Notes under the pieces: generated by a model
The model's database searches: none
What the model saw: the letters and a program-made list of their open reading frames with translations, nothing else
What the model was told of the DNA's origin: nothing
Program-made: the position numbers and the translations under genes
Origin: Lolium rigidum
Taxonomy: Eukaryota; Streptophyta; Magnoliopsida; Poales; Poaceae
Direction of reading: 5' to 3'
Length of the DNA stretch: 64,000 nucleotides
Assembly: GCF_022539505.1 (NCBI RefSeq)
Contig: NC_061514.1
Location: 245,942,124 to 246,006,123 of the forward strand
Shown here: in pieces, positions 23,214 through 34,865 of the stretch
Layout: every line of letters begins with the position of its first letter
Position numbering within the stretch: the first letter of the stretch is position 1

Positions 23214-24287
23214 TCACCATATTGGTCAAGCTAATTGACCTTAACTAAAAGCGCTTCATGGGAGGCAACCCATGTTCAATAATTTTTTTCTTTCTAGTTC
23301 TTGTTTAGTTTAATGTTTTGTTTTATTTGTTTTGTTCTGTTTGTTTTTGATTTTAATAAAGATTGGTCATGAGATCCTTTGGATGGAAAATAGGAGAATA
23401 AAATAAGTAACAACGTCTTTCGACTTCATATACTAACGGTTGAGCATTCTTGATATTATATAATATTGTTTTTCCTTAGTCATTTTTCCAGGTAATGTTG
23501 ATGTACAAGGGCATGTGAAAAAACTGCACAGAAATTTTTGAGTACGCAGGTTCTAGTAACTTTAGCGACCAACGGTACGGTGGGAGCCGCCCGTACCACG
23601 CGCCCGTACCACATCCACAGCTCCAAAGAAGAAATATTGGAGGTTTCGCCAAAATTGTCTGTAGCTTTCGCGACCATCGGTACGGGCAGACCAGACCGTA
23701 CCGCTCGGTCGTACAGTTTCAATGATGAAACTCCAAATTTTCGGTAAGGATCCCGTAACTTTAGCAACCATTGGTACAGGGGGGATATGACCGTACCACC
23801 CGAACATACCGAGTCGACCGCCTTGAACCTAAGGCGGATGCACCTGGTACGGGTGGGATGCGCCTGTATCGTGCGCCCGTACCACATGTCAGAAGCCACA
23901 TATAGGCAGGGAAGAGGTGACCTGATCAAAAATTTCATATTCTCTCTCTCTCCCTTCTCCAAACTCAAAACCCACTCCTTCGGATCTCCAAATTCGTTTG
24001 TTTTTTATTCGATTCTTCGCACTCCATCGAAGTATGGTACATTTCTCCTCCGATCCCCAACTTTTTATTCGTGAATCCATGCTCTAGATTTTGTCATTAT
24101 CAATCTAGACTTTGGTCATATTATTAACTTCATCACCTTAATGAGCATGCTAGATTTTGAAATTAGATGAGATTCTTTTATAAGATGTGTAGAGGATGAT
24201 CATATGTTTATTTCTACCGGACCATATTTTTATTTTTGTAAAGTTTTAATTTGTGCTTAAGATACTAAACTGCAAATTACTTTTTAG
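23214..24287 (+). repeat. Element D spacer with GGTACGG/CCGTACC motifs
   Basis: No gene seen. Between 23560 and 23890 short phrases such as GGTACGG, CCGTACC and CCCGTACCACA recur in both orientations, in three diverged blocks each beginning near AACTTTAGC or CTTTCGCGACCA (about 23558, 23660, 23757). A CT-rich run lies at 23940-23960. It could be the leader/promoter of the following gene. Confidence 0.5.
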
Positions 24288-25475
24288 ATGAACACAAGGA
24301 GCCGCTCGCGCGATGTGGCTGCACAGGCTGCACTACCGGTTGAAGACACCCCTGCTTCTCTCGGTATCGAGTTTGAAGACCGACGTCATCTCAACCATTT
24401 CAACCATCTCAAGTACCACGAGATCAAGTTGACAAAATGGGCATGCCCCCATATTCTGAACCAACTAGGCTTACGCAATGATTTCAATACTCTTTGCAAC
24501 AATCTTGGTTTGCTTGACTTTTCTTTTCAGGAGGCGGCCACCTACCGCCGCTTGGCACTCGAGTTCCTCAGCACCCTGAAGCATTCTATGAACCAATACC
24601 ACAACTCTGAGGAGAATCAACCCGGAGTCGACCGGATATCCTTCTGTTTGGTGAACAGTGAGTATGAGTTGACTCTATATGAGTGGTGCAACTAGTTTGG
24701 CTTTGAGAATAGCACCACCGCCAACCGCTATGCATGCTTTAGTTTGAACCCATCACCTAGCATGTATTTTACTCGGATGAGAGTATCTAGCACACTCACC
24801 CAGGGGAATTGTATTGAGTGCCCTGCTATTCTCTATTTATACTATGTTATTGCTAACACCTTGTAGGCACGAGGTGATTTCACGAGACTCATTGGAGAGG
24901 ACATGATGATCCTCGCAAAGGTTGTGTTCCTAGACAGCAAAATCCGTCCAAACTTGGGCGCCCTTCTCATTCTCTACCTGAACCACCAAACACTTGAAGC
25001 TTGAGGCCCCATATGTGGAGGTGGAGTCATGACCATCTTGGCAAGAAGACTTAACATTAATATAATTAATTTACGAGCATTGGAAGGCCCTCGCCGCCTT
25101 GGTTTTACTACTCTGAATGCATGTGGTATGGTTAGAAAAATAGAAGGTAGATATTACTTCAACATACCGGGAGCTGATCACTTGATCTCTGCCCCTCTGT
25201 CTAATGATCTATTCTCTCTCGAGGATAGGCATCTGCATTATTATGCGCAGGTCGAGGCAAATCTACCCCAACAATAAGATGAACCTGAAGGAGAAGAGGA
25301 AGTTGAACAAGAACATCAAGGACCAGAACAGGAGCAGCAGCCACTCCACGACTTCACCACTTGTCAGGACATGTACGCACTCGAAGTAAGCATTGAGAAC
25401 CTGAGCAACCTCACCATCAACCTTCGAGACAACACCACCAATCTCAATTCCCAGTTCACTCATTGGAGTGGCTAA
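24288..25475 (+). pseudogene. ATHILA ORF1-like gene of element D
   Basis: About 395 codons in one frame from an ATG at 24288 to a stop at 25473-25475. The order TKWACPHILNQLGL, then YRRLALEFLSTLKH, then RISFCLVNSEYELTLYEW agrees with the ATHILA ORF-1 family, the extra protein of Athila retrotransposons; the assignment is from memory of that family. The C-terminus is Glu/Gln-rich (EGEEEVEQEHQGPEQEQQ). Four in-frame stops (24693, 24864, 25002, 25275) break it but there is no frameshift. The family's function is unknown; in autonomous Athila elements it sits near the env-like position. Confidence 0.62.
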
Positions 25476-26939
25476 TGGAACTTTGCGAATTATCCTCCGC
25501 CACAATGAGCTCAACAAGAGGGCTTGCAAAAGCCTAAGCTTGGGGATGTGTTCCTCGAGCATTTTTATTTGTGTTGAATATATTTGTACTCCAGCTCTTT
25601 GAAAGAGCTTTGAAACACTCGCGTTGGTCTGTTCCAACACTTTGCTTTTTATTTGCTTTTCGTTTTAGGTCATTTTTCCTTTTTATTTATTTTTGTTTTT
25701 AGTTCCTTACTTTGTCGCCAATCTTTTTCCTTTTCCCTCTCAATCCCAATTCAAAAAAATACAAAAAGATTTTTCCTTTTATCCTTGTTCTTGAAAGAGC
25801 TGAATTGCATTTGCCTCTTTATTTGATATTATTAATGAGCTACCAAGATTTTTTAAGGAACACGTCATAAGGAAGAGAAATATGAAGTCACTTACAAGAG
25901 GTATGTCTTATGTATCCCACTTTAGAAATTCGAATTGTTTATGCTAGTCAGTAGACTTGTTAAGATATGGTACTAGTGGAAGTGATTTGAAGCAACTGGA
26001 GTAAAGTTTTTATTTGTGTGTTTAGTTAATTGTGAAAGCTCTTACTCTAGTTCATTTAATTAATCGAGTCTTGCCTTGGAAATAATATTGCCAAACAAGT
26101 ACAACAAGAAGAAGTCTAAAATTATGACTTTTATGATGACCGATTATCTTAAAGGTTTAACTTTGAAGATACTTAACTCCATAAATGTTGGGATAGACTT
26201 GATATCACTCTTGATGGGAGTTCTTTGATGGAATTGAAATTAATGGTAGCTGAGACACATTCCAATATGTAAGGTTGTGAATAAATGTGAGATATTGCTT
26301 TACGTGTGTCAACATATGAATAAATGTATGATATTGCTTTACGTGTGTTAGCATGTTGTTGTGCACACTCTTGGGATGCTAGCACCACTGGCCCCATGAT
26401 TGTCGCAATCCTTACTAAAAGGTCATTCATGACTTTTGCTTGGAAACTGTCAAAGGAATCCAAAAGTATCACTTCTCAAGTCTTGACATGGACTCAATAA
26501 TATTAGATGAATATTCTTGAAGGACAATGAATTGATAGTGAAGTGTTTTGATAACCTTGATCAATTGGTGTGGGAATAATTAAGATACTTCACTACTTAT
26601 ACCTATTTTAACATGAATGCTCATACTTACTTTGATGATAATAAACTTACAGTGTTCCTTGGCAAACTGAGAGTTAACTACTTAAGCTAGAGTGTGATTG
26701 TTTACACAACTAGTTACTCATACTTATAATCTTTATTGTGATTGTCTCGAGTTACCAATGCTTCTATTGTATTCTTGGCACTTCTCTAACTATGCTAGCT
26801 TTCAAATGGAAGAAGTGCTGGACTCATAAGGCTACCACTTGTAAGTGATTTGCTTTCTCGTTGTTTTGGTTTAAACGCCTAGTTCCTTATGGTTCTTTGA
26901 TTCTTGCTCGAGGACAATCAAGTTTAAGGTTGGGGAAGT
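25476..26939 (+). mobile_element. Element D 3' non-coding region and PPT
   Basis: About 1.46 kb of AT-rich sequence without a gene. A short direct repeat of the type GAATAAATGTGAGATATTGCTTTACGTGTG occurs at about 26279 and 26319. It ends in the purine-rich AGTTTAAGGTTGGGGAAGT (26921-26939), directly before the 3' LTR. Confidence 0.65.
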
Positions 26940-27324
26940 TGATGGCTGTGAAATACTCCACTTTTTCTCGCGTTCAAACCCCTAGCAAAGTCAAGAAATT
27001 GACTAAGTTTACCTCTCAACTTGCCACTAATGACTAACTAATGCAAAGATGTGCAATCTCTTCAATTTTTGGATGATGTGCAGGAAATCACGTCATAATG
27101 ACAAATGGACCTGCAATTACTGAAGAAAATCGCATCAGGAGCATGGAAAAGTTGACTACGCTCGAAGAGGTGGTTCTAAGGGCTTTAATGGGCATCAGTA
27201 CGGCCAAGCCCCGCCGTAACATCCGCCCGTACCATGTGCCGCAACCTTCCCGAGGTCAAACCCTATAAGTTTCGTGAAGGGACCGATGCCAAAGAGAGAG
27301 CCATTCATCACCAAACAAAGCCGC
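26940..27324 (+). repeat. Element D 3' LTR, left part
   Basis: First 385 bp of the 3' LTR, interrupted by element F after the GCCGC target at 27320-27324; it resumes at 33983. Confidence 0.85.
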
Positions 27325-28906
27325 TGATAACGCGTGAAGCACACGTCCGTTGGGAACCCCAAGAGGAAGGTGTGATGCGTACATCAGCAAGTTTTCCCTC
27401 AGTAAGAAACCAAGGTTATTGAACCAGTAGGAGATGAAGGCCACGTGACGGTTGTTGGTGGAGGAGTGTAGTGCGGCGCAACACCATGGATTCCGGCGCC
27501 AACGTGGAACCTGCACAACACAATCAAAATACTTTGCCCCAACTTAACAGTGAGGTTGTCAATCTCACCGGCTTGCTGTAAACAAAGGATTAAACGTATG
27601 GTGTGGAGAATGATGTTTGCTTGTGAAGAACAACAGAGAACAGAGTTTGCAGTAGATTGTATTTCAGATGTAAAAGAATGGACCGGGGTCCACAGTTCAC
27701 TAGTGGTGTCTCTCCAATAAGATAAATAGCATGTTGGGTGAACAAATTACAGTTGGGCAATTGACAAATAGAGAGGGCATAACAATGCACATACATATCA
27801 TGATGACTAATATGAGATTTACTTAGGGCATTACGACAAAGAACATAGACCGCTATCCAACATGCATCTATGCCTAAAAAGTCCACCTTCGGGTTAGCAT
27901 CCGCACCCCTTCCAGTATTAAGTTGCAAACAACAGACAATTGCATTAAGTATGGTGCGTAATGTAATCAACACAAATATCCTTAGACAAAGCATTGATGT
28001 TTTATCCCTAGTGGCAACAACACATCCATAACCTTAGAACTTTATGTCACTGTCCCAGATTCAATGGAGGCATGAACCCACTATCGAGCATAAATACTCC
28101 CTCTTGGAGTCACAAGTATCAACTTGGCCAGAGCCTCTACTAGCAACGGAGAGCATGCAAGATCATAAACAACACATATATGATAGATCAATAATCAACT
28201 TGACATAGTATTACATATTCATCGGATCCCAACAAACACAACATGTAGCATTACAAATAGACGATCTTGATCATGATAGGCAGCTCACAAGATCTAAACA
28301 TGATAGCACAAGAGGAGAAGACAACCATCTAGCTACTTCTATGGACCCATAGTCCAAGGATGAACTACTCACGCATCAATCCGGAGGCGGGCATGATGAT
28401 GTAGAGTCCTCCGGTGATGATTGCCGGAGGCAATCTCCTGAATCCCCCGAGATGGGATTGGCGGCGACGGTGTCTCTGGAACTTTTCTCGTATTATGGCT
28501 CTCGGTGCTAGGGTTTTCACGACGGAGTGAATAAATAGGTGAAGGGGCAGAGTCGGGAGGCGGCCGAGGGGCCCACCCCATAGGCCGGCGCGGCCCCCTT
28601 CCAGGCCGCGCCGCCCTGTGGTGTGGGGCCGCCTTGTCCCCTCTCCATCTCTCCTTCGGTGTTCTGGAAAGCTCCGTGGAAAATAAGACCGTGGGCTTTT
28701 GTTTCGTCCAATTCCGAGAATATTTCCTGTGTAAGATTTCTGAAACCAAAAATAGCAAAAAACAGGAACTGGCGCTTCGGCATCTTGTTAATAGGTTAGT
28801 GCCGGAAAATGCATCAAAATGATATAAAGTGTATATAAAACATGTGAGTATTGTCATAAAACTAGCATGGAACATAAGAAATTATAGATACGTTTGAGAC
28901 GTATCA
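27325..28906 (-). repeat. Element F 3' LTR (left copy)
   Basis: 1582 bp, TGATAACGCG...GACGTATCA on the plus strand. Lacks about 20 bp present in the right copy next to CCGGCATGGTGCCGG (33485-33500), a deletion after insertion. Confidence 0.87.
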
Positions 28907-31536
28907 AGCATCCCCAAGCTTAGTTCCTACTCGCCCTCGAGTAGGTAAATGATAACAAGGATAATTTCTGAAGTGACATGCTGCTATCATAATCTTGATC
29001 AATACTATTGTAAAGCATATGAGATGAATGAAGTGATTCAAAGCAATGGTAAAGATAATGACTAAACAACTGATCATATAGCAAAGACTTTTCATGAATA
29101 GTACTTTCAAGACAAGCATTAATAAGTCTTGCATAGGAGTTAACTCATAAATCAATAGATTCTTAGTAGAAGGTTTTGAAGCAACACAAAGGGAGATATA
29201 AGTTTCAGCAGTTTCTTTCAACTTCAACATGTATATCTCATGGATAATTGTCAACACAAAGTAATATGATGAATGCAAATAAGCAAGTATGTAAGAATCA
29301 ATGCACTCGCTTGACTCAAGTGTTTGCTTCTAAGATAGAAGGAAGTAGGTAAACCGACTCGAACATAAAGTAAAAGAAAGGCCCCTTCGCGAGAGGGAAG
29401 CGAGGATCACTCTTGTGCTAGAGCTTTTTATTTTGGAAACATGGAAACAATTTTGTCAACGGTAGTAATAATTCATATGTGTTATGCATAAGACATCCTA
29501 TGAGTTGCAAGCCTCATGCATAGAATACCAATAGTGCTCGCACCTTGTCCTAATTAGCTCGGATTTCCATGGATTATCATTGCATTACATATGTTTCAAC
29601 CAAGTGTCACAAAGGGGTACCTCTATGCCACCTGTACAAAGGTCCAAGGAGATAGATCGCATTTGATTTCTCGTTTTTGATAGATCTCAACTTAAGGACA
29701 TCCGTACCGGGAAAACATAGAAACTTGATAATGGACTCCTCTTTAATGCTTAAGCTTTCAACAACATATAATATTCTCATAAGAGATTGAGGATTAATGT
29801 CCAAACTGAAACTTCCACCATGATACATGGCTTTGGTTGGCGGCCCAATGTTCTTCTCTAACAATATGCATACTCAAACCATTTAATCATGATAAATCAC
29901 CCTTACTTCAGACAAGACGAACATGCATAGCAACTCACATGATATTCAACAAAGGTGTAACAGTTGGTGGCGTCCCTAGAATCATGGTTACCGCTCAACA
30001 AGCAACTTATAAGAAATAAGATACATAAGTAACATATTCAATACCACAATAGTTTTTAAAGCTATTTTCCCATGAGCTATGTATTGCAAAGACAAGGAAT
30101 GAAATTTTAAAGGTAGCACGCAAGCAATTTACTTTGGAATGGCAGAGAAATACTATGTAGTAGGTAGTTATGGTGGACACAAATGGCATAGGTTTTGGCT
30201 CAAGGTTTTGGATGCACGAGAAGCATTCCCTCTCAGTACAAAGCTTGGGCTAGCAAGGTTGTTTGAAGCAAACTCAAGGATGAACCGGTACAACAAAACT
30301 TACATAAGAACATATTGCAAGCATTATAAGACTCTACACTGTCTCCTTGTTGTTCAAACACTTTTACCATAAAATATCTAGACTTTTAGAGAGACCAATC
30401 ATGCAAACCAAATTTCAACAAGCTCTACAGTAATTCTCCACTAATAGGTTTAAACTACATGATGCAAGAGCTTAAACATGATCTAATTGAGAACTCAAAC
30501 AATTGCCAAGTATCAAATTATTCAAGATAATATACCAATTACCACATGGAGCATTTTCTGTTTCCAACCAAATAGCAATGAACGAAGCAGTTTTCAACCT
30601 TCGCCATGAACATTAAAAGTAAAGCTAAGAACACCAGTTGTTCATATGAAACAACGGAGCGTGTCTTTCTCCCACACAAAGAATGCTAGGATCCGAGTTT
30701 ATTCAAACAAAAACAAAAATAAAAGCATACGGACGCTCCAAGTAAAGCACATAAGATGTGACGGAATAAAAATATAGTTTCATTAGAGGTGACCCGATAA
30801 GTTGTCGATGAAGAAGGGGATGCCTTGGGCATCCCCAAGCTTAGATGCTTGAGTCTTCTTGAAATATGCAGGGATGAACCACGGGGGCATCCCCAAGCTT
30901 AGACTTTTCACTCTTCTTGATCATATTGTATCATCCTCCTCTCTTGACCCTTGAAAACTTCCTCCACACCAAACTCAAAACAAACTCATTAGAGGGTTAG
31001 TGCATAATCAAAAAATCACATGTTCAGAGAGGACACAATCATTCCTAACACTTCTGGACATTACCCAAAGCTACTGAAAGTTAATGGAACAAAGAAATCC
31101 ATCCAACACAGTAAATGAGGCAATGTGAAATAAAAGGCAGAATCTGTCAAAACAGAATAGTCCGTAAAGACGAATTTTTAGAGGCACTTAACATGCTCAT
31201 ATGAAGAAGCTCGAATTGAATGAAAGTTGCGTACATATCTGAGGATTACTCATGATTTTTCACAGATTTTTCTGAGTTACCTACAGAGAGATCTACTCAA
31301 ATTCGTGACAGCTAGAAATCTTGTTTCACGCAGAAATCCAAATCTAGTATCAACCTTACTATCAAAGACTTTACTTGGCACAACAATGCAATAAAGTAAA
31401 GATAAGGAGAGGTTTCTATAGTAGTAACAACTTCCAAGACACAAATATAAAACAAAAATTGCAGAAATAAAATGATGGGTTGTCTCCCATAAGCGCTTTT
31501 CTTTAATGCCTTTCAGCTAGGCGCAGAAAGTGTAAC
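28907..31536 (-). mobile_element. Element F 3' non-coding region
   Basis: No credible gene over 2.6 kb. The PPT is 28907-28922 (minus strand TAAGCTTGGGGATGCT). Two more copies of GCATCCCCAAGCTTAG occur at about 30829-30844 and 30887-30902, and the first of them is part of a perfect hairpin (30816-30836). The region from 31490 to 31536 (stop codon, then TACACTTTCTGCGCCTAGC on the minus strand) is nearly the same as 61832-61900 in L. Confidence 0.7.
30816..30836 (-). other. Perfect GGGGATGCC hairpin next to a PPT-like motif
   Basis: Arms GGGGATGCC and GGCATCCCC, 3-nt loop. Conserved in L at 62536-62556, where the loop is CAA instead of TTG (plus strand). Confidence 0.6.
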
Positions 31537-32181
31537 TCAAGTATTATCAAGAGATGAAGCATTAACATTAGAGTTGGGAGTTTTCTCAACAATGCATTGT
31601 ATCTTGTCTATGTAAGTTTCAGAGGCTCCTCTTTCATTACTTTTAGGCTTACTATCCTCCTCAAATAAATTTTCAGGAACAATCCAATCAAAATTCTTTT
31701 CTAGTGCCTCATGCATTCCTATGAGCTTAAAAGGTATTGGTACTTTAGTCTCCCCCTCACAATTGGTTTTATTAGTGTACTTTAGCCTATCTTTTTCCAT
31801 CTTTTCAAGGGTACTTGCAAAATTAGTATAAAAGCCAAGCATCTTATGTTTAATAAATACTTTTCTAGCTTCTTTAGCTACATCACCAAATTCTTTAAGA
31901 AGGGTTTCTAAAACAAAAAAATTCTTCTCTCCTTGTTCCATATCAGAAAGTGTAAGAAACATATGTTGCATTATAGGATTAAGATTAACAAATCTAGCTT
32001 CCAACATGTGCACTAAAGAGGCAGTAGCAATTTCATAAGTAGGAGCAAGTTCTACCAAGGATCTATCTTCAAAATCTTTAACCGTACTGACATGAGTGAA
32101 AAATTCTTCTATATTATCTATTCCAATGATAGACCCACATCCTACCGGTATATCTTTCAAAGTGAACTTAGGGGGAAGCAT
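31537..32181 (-). CDS. Intact 214-aa ORF of element F, unknown function
   Basis: Only intact long frame in the window. I choose the ATG at 32179-32181 (MLPPKFTLKDIPVGCG); an upstream in-frame ATG at 32292 would add 37 hydrophobic, low-complexity residues and lies in the leader just after the primer site. The protein is soluble-looking and mostly alpha-helical, with EEFFTHVSTVKDFEDRS near the start, a Met/Leu-rich middle (MQHMFLTLSDMEQGEKNFF) and a charged C-terminus. Its last residues (NASSLDNT, then stop) match the end of L's gag-protease frame (DASSLDVT), so the ORF replaced gag-protease but kept its 3' end. No known domain recognised. It may help packaging or mobilisation by a partner; that is a guess. 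Confidence 0.7.
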   Translation of the reverse strand: MLPPKFTLKDIPVGCGSIIGIDNIEEFFTHVSTVKDFEDRSLVELAPTYEIATASLVHMLEARFVNLNPIMQHMFLTLSDMEQGEKNFFVLETLLKEFGDVAKEARKVFIKHKMLGFYTNFASTLEKMEKDRLKYTNKTNCEGETKVPIPFKLIGMHEALEKNFDWIVPENLFEEDSKPKSNERGASETYIDKIQCIVEKTPNSNVNASSLDNT

Positions 32182-32347
32182 GATGAAATAAACAAAAGAT
32201 AAATAAAGTAAATGCAAGTAACTAATTTTTTTGTGTTTTTGATATAAAGAAAGCAAACAAAACAGAAAATAAAGTAAAGTAAAGCAAGACAATAAACAAA
32301 GTAAAGAGATTGGATGTGAGAGACTCCCCTTGCAGCGTGTCTTGATC

Positions 32348-32365
32348 TCCCCGGCAATGGCGCCG
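32348..32365 (-). other. Primer-binding site of F
   Basis: On the minus strand GGCGCCATTGCCGGGGA lies about ten bases inside the 5' LTR, the same tRNA-Asp type as in D. Confidence 0.75.
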
Positions 32366-32375
32366 TAAAAGAGCT

Positions 32376-33977
32376 TGATAACACGTGAAGCACACGTCCG
32401 TTGGGAACCCCAAGAGGAAGGTGTGATGCGTACAGAAGCAAGATTTTCTTCAGTAAGAAACCAAGGTTATCGAACCAGTAGGAGATGAAGGCCACGTGAA
32501 GGTTGTTGGTGGAGGAGTGTAGTACGGCGCAACACCAGGGATTCTGGCGCCAACGTGGAACCTGCACAACACAATCAAAATACTTTGCCCCAACTTAACA
32601 GTGAGGTTGTCAATCTCACCGGCTTGCTGTAAACAAAGGATTAAACGTATGGTGTGGAGAATGATGTTTGCTTGTGAAGAACAACAGAGAACGTAGTTTG
32701 CAGTAGATTGTATTTCAGTATGTAAAAGAATGGACCGGGGTCCACAGTTCACTAGTGGTGTCTCTCCAATAATATAAATAGCATGTTGGGTGAACAAATT
32801 ACAGTTGGGCAATTGACAAATAGAGAGGGCATAACAATGCACATACATATCATGATGACTAATATGATATTTACTTAGGGCATTACGATAAAGAACATAG
32901 ACCGCTATCCAGCATGCATCTATGCCTAAAAAGTCCACCTTCGGGTTAGCATCCGCACCCCTTCCAGTATTAAGTTGCAAACAACAGACAATTGCATTAA
33001 GTATGGTGCGTTATGTAATCAACACAAATATCCTTAGACAAAGCATTGATGTTTTATCCCTAGTGGCAACAACGACATCCATAACCTTAGAACTTTCTCA
33101 TCATCGTCCTGCATTCAATGGAGGCATGAACCCACTATCGAGCATAAATACTCCCTCTTGGAGTCACAAGTATCAACTTGGCCGTAGCCTCTACTAGCAA
33201 CGGAGAGCATGCAAGATCATAAACAACACATATATGATAGATCAATAATCAACTTGACATAGTATTCCATATTCATCGGATCCCAACAAACACAACATGT
33301 AGCATTACAAATAGACGATCTTGATCATGATAGGCAGCTCACAAGATCTAAACATGATAGCACAAGAGGAGAAGACAACCATCTAGCTACCGCTATGGAC
33401 CCATAGTCCAAGGATGAACTACTCACGCATCAATCCGGAGGCGGGCATGATGATGTAGAGTCCTCCGGTGATGATTCCCCTCTCCGGCATGGTGCCGGAG
33501 GCGATCTCCTGAATCCCCCGAGATGGGATTGGCGGCGACGGCGTCTCTGGAACTTTTCTCGTATCGTGGCTCTCGGTGCTAGGGTTTTCGCGACGGAGTG
33601 AATAAATAGGCGAAGGGGCAGAGTCGGGAGGCGGCCGAGGGGCCCACCCCATAGGCCGGCGCGCCCCCCTTCCAGGCCGCGCCGCCCTATGGTGTGGGGC
33701 CGCCTTGGCCCCTCTCCGTCTCTCATTCGGTGTTTTGGAAAGCTCCGTGGAAAATAAGACCGTGGGCTTTTGTTTCGTCCAATTCCGAGAATATTTCATG
33801 TGTAAGATTTCTGAAACCAAAAACAGCAGAAAACAGGAACTGGCGCTTCGGCATCTTGTTAATAGGTTAGTGTCGGAAAATGCATCAAAATGATATAAAG
33901 TGTATATAAAACATGTGAGTATTGTCATAAAACTAGCATGGAACAAAAGAAATTATAGATACGTTTGAGACGTATCA
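32376..33977 (-). repeat. Element F 5' LTR (right copy)
   Basis: 1602 bp, starting TGATAACACGTGAAGC and ending GACGTATCA on the plus strand; followed by the TSD GCCGC. Confidence 0.87.
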
Positions 33978-33982
33978 GCCGC

Positions 33983-34865
33983 CATCCATCAGATCCATCT
34001 GCACCATACTGAAGGAGATCCACTACCATAGTTCATCCATCCCATCTCCAATCTCCTGCATATCCCTAGCAATCACCATTGTAATAGAGGTCTCCTTGAT
34101 AACTGGCGACCATTGCACGAATATTGTGATTTTAATCTAAGTATTTTGCACAATGATATTATGTGTGAGTAGTCCTCAGGGGCTGCGGGTTGGGGTGAAT
34201 CCTCGCAACGTTTATGTGCATCTAATCTTATTATGTGTGTAAGGATTGAATAGGAGTTTTGCAATCTTGTATCCTTGTCTCTTTGCCTCCTTTCGATGAT
34301 CTGCAGGTACCCATATCATTCGGATCAATCAAGGGAAGAGGTGGGATGAGTGGAGAACGGCGTGCTACCGCAAAACCTCTATGACAGAAAGGGGAAAGTA
34401 ATGGTACATGTTTAGTGATTCATTCGGGATCGTGGCACAATCATCTAGCTTAAGGCTTTGGTCTGTAATCATATACTTAGTAACTATTGTTGCTTGCGGC
34501 TGTAAGGACAGTGGTTGGACGAAGAGGCTCTTTTCACCTCTGGCTTTAGGGGCAAGAGTATTTACGGATGTGCTACTCACAAATCTCTTATCTCTATTTT
34601 ATTTGTTACACATACGTGCTTCAATTATATATGTATGCATAGCTGCAGGAGAAACCTTAACCCTGGCCTATTTACATCATTGAACACAACCCCCTTAAAA
34701 GTAAACTAGAAAGTTCCGGTAAATAGAAAATAAAATAAACTAGCAGGTCTTGTTGACGTTTCCTTTACACCATTTTAGCAGTGCTTCCCAATGTTCGATT
34801 AAACCTAGGTATTCTAGGGAAAAAGCTTATTATACTACAATTCGTAATCCGGATCGAATGTATCA
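33983..34865 (+). repeat. Element D 3' LTR, right part
   Basis: 883 bp that resume the LTR of D after F. Ends GAATGTATCA. Together with 26940-27324 it gives 1268 bp, equal to the 5' LTR. Confidence 0.85.

Larger units (their letters stand above)
27325..33977 (-). mobile_element. Element F: non-autonomous Athila-like element with one intact ORF
   Basis: LTRs 27325-28906 (1582 bp) and 32376-33977 (1602 bp), TSD GCCGC perfect at both ends (27320-27324, 33978-33982). On the minus strand the order is 5' LTR, tRNA-Asp-type primer site (32348-32365), a 214-aa ORF, about 2.6 kb non-coding, PPT, 3' LTR. No gag, protease or pol. It shares primer-site type, 3' region and LTR starts with A, I and L, so a gag-pol-bearing relative would have to supply proteins in trans. 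Confidence 0.88.
14430..34865 (+). mobile_element. Element D: Athila-like retrotransposon without pol, split by E and F
   Basis: 5' LTR 14430-15697; 3' LTR in two pieces, 26940-27324 and 33983-34865. With E and F and their TSDs removed, both LTRs are 1268 bp and the element is about 8.4 kb. Flanks are CACCC (14425-14429) and CATCC (34866-34870), one mismatch. Internal order: tRNA-Asp-type primer site, gag plus protease (one frame), spacer, ATHILA-ORF1-like gene, long 3' spacer, PPT. No reverse transcriptase or integrase, so it depends on a partner element. Confidence 0.85.

Noticed and set aside
24288..25475. ORF1-like gene considered as a host gene
   Set aside because: It lies between the LTRs of D, and its family is a known Athila component.
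30139..30372. 77-aa plus-strand ORF in F
   Set aside because: Lies in the 3' non-coding region; the related sequence in L does not keep this frame.
32182..32292. 37-residue hydrophobic N-terminal extension of the F ORF (possible signal peptide)
   Set aside because: Lies in AT-rich leader directly behind the primer site; low-complexity Tyr/Leu/Phe composition looks like chance. The second ATG begins the well-structured part.
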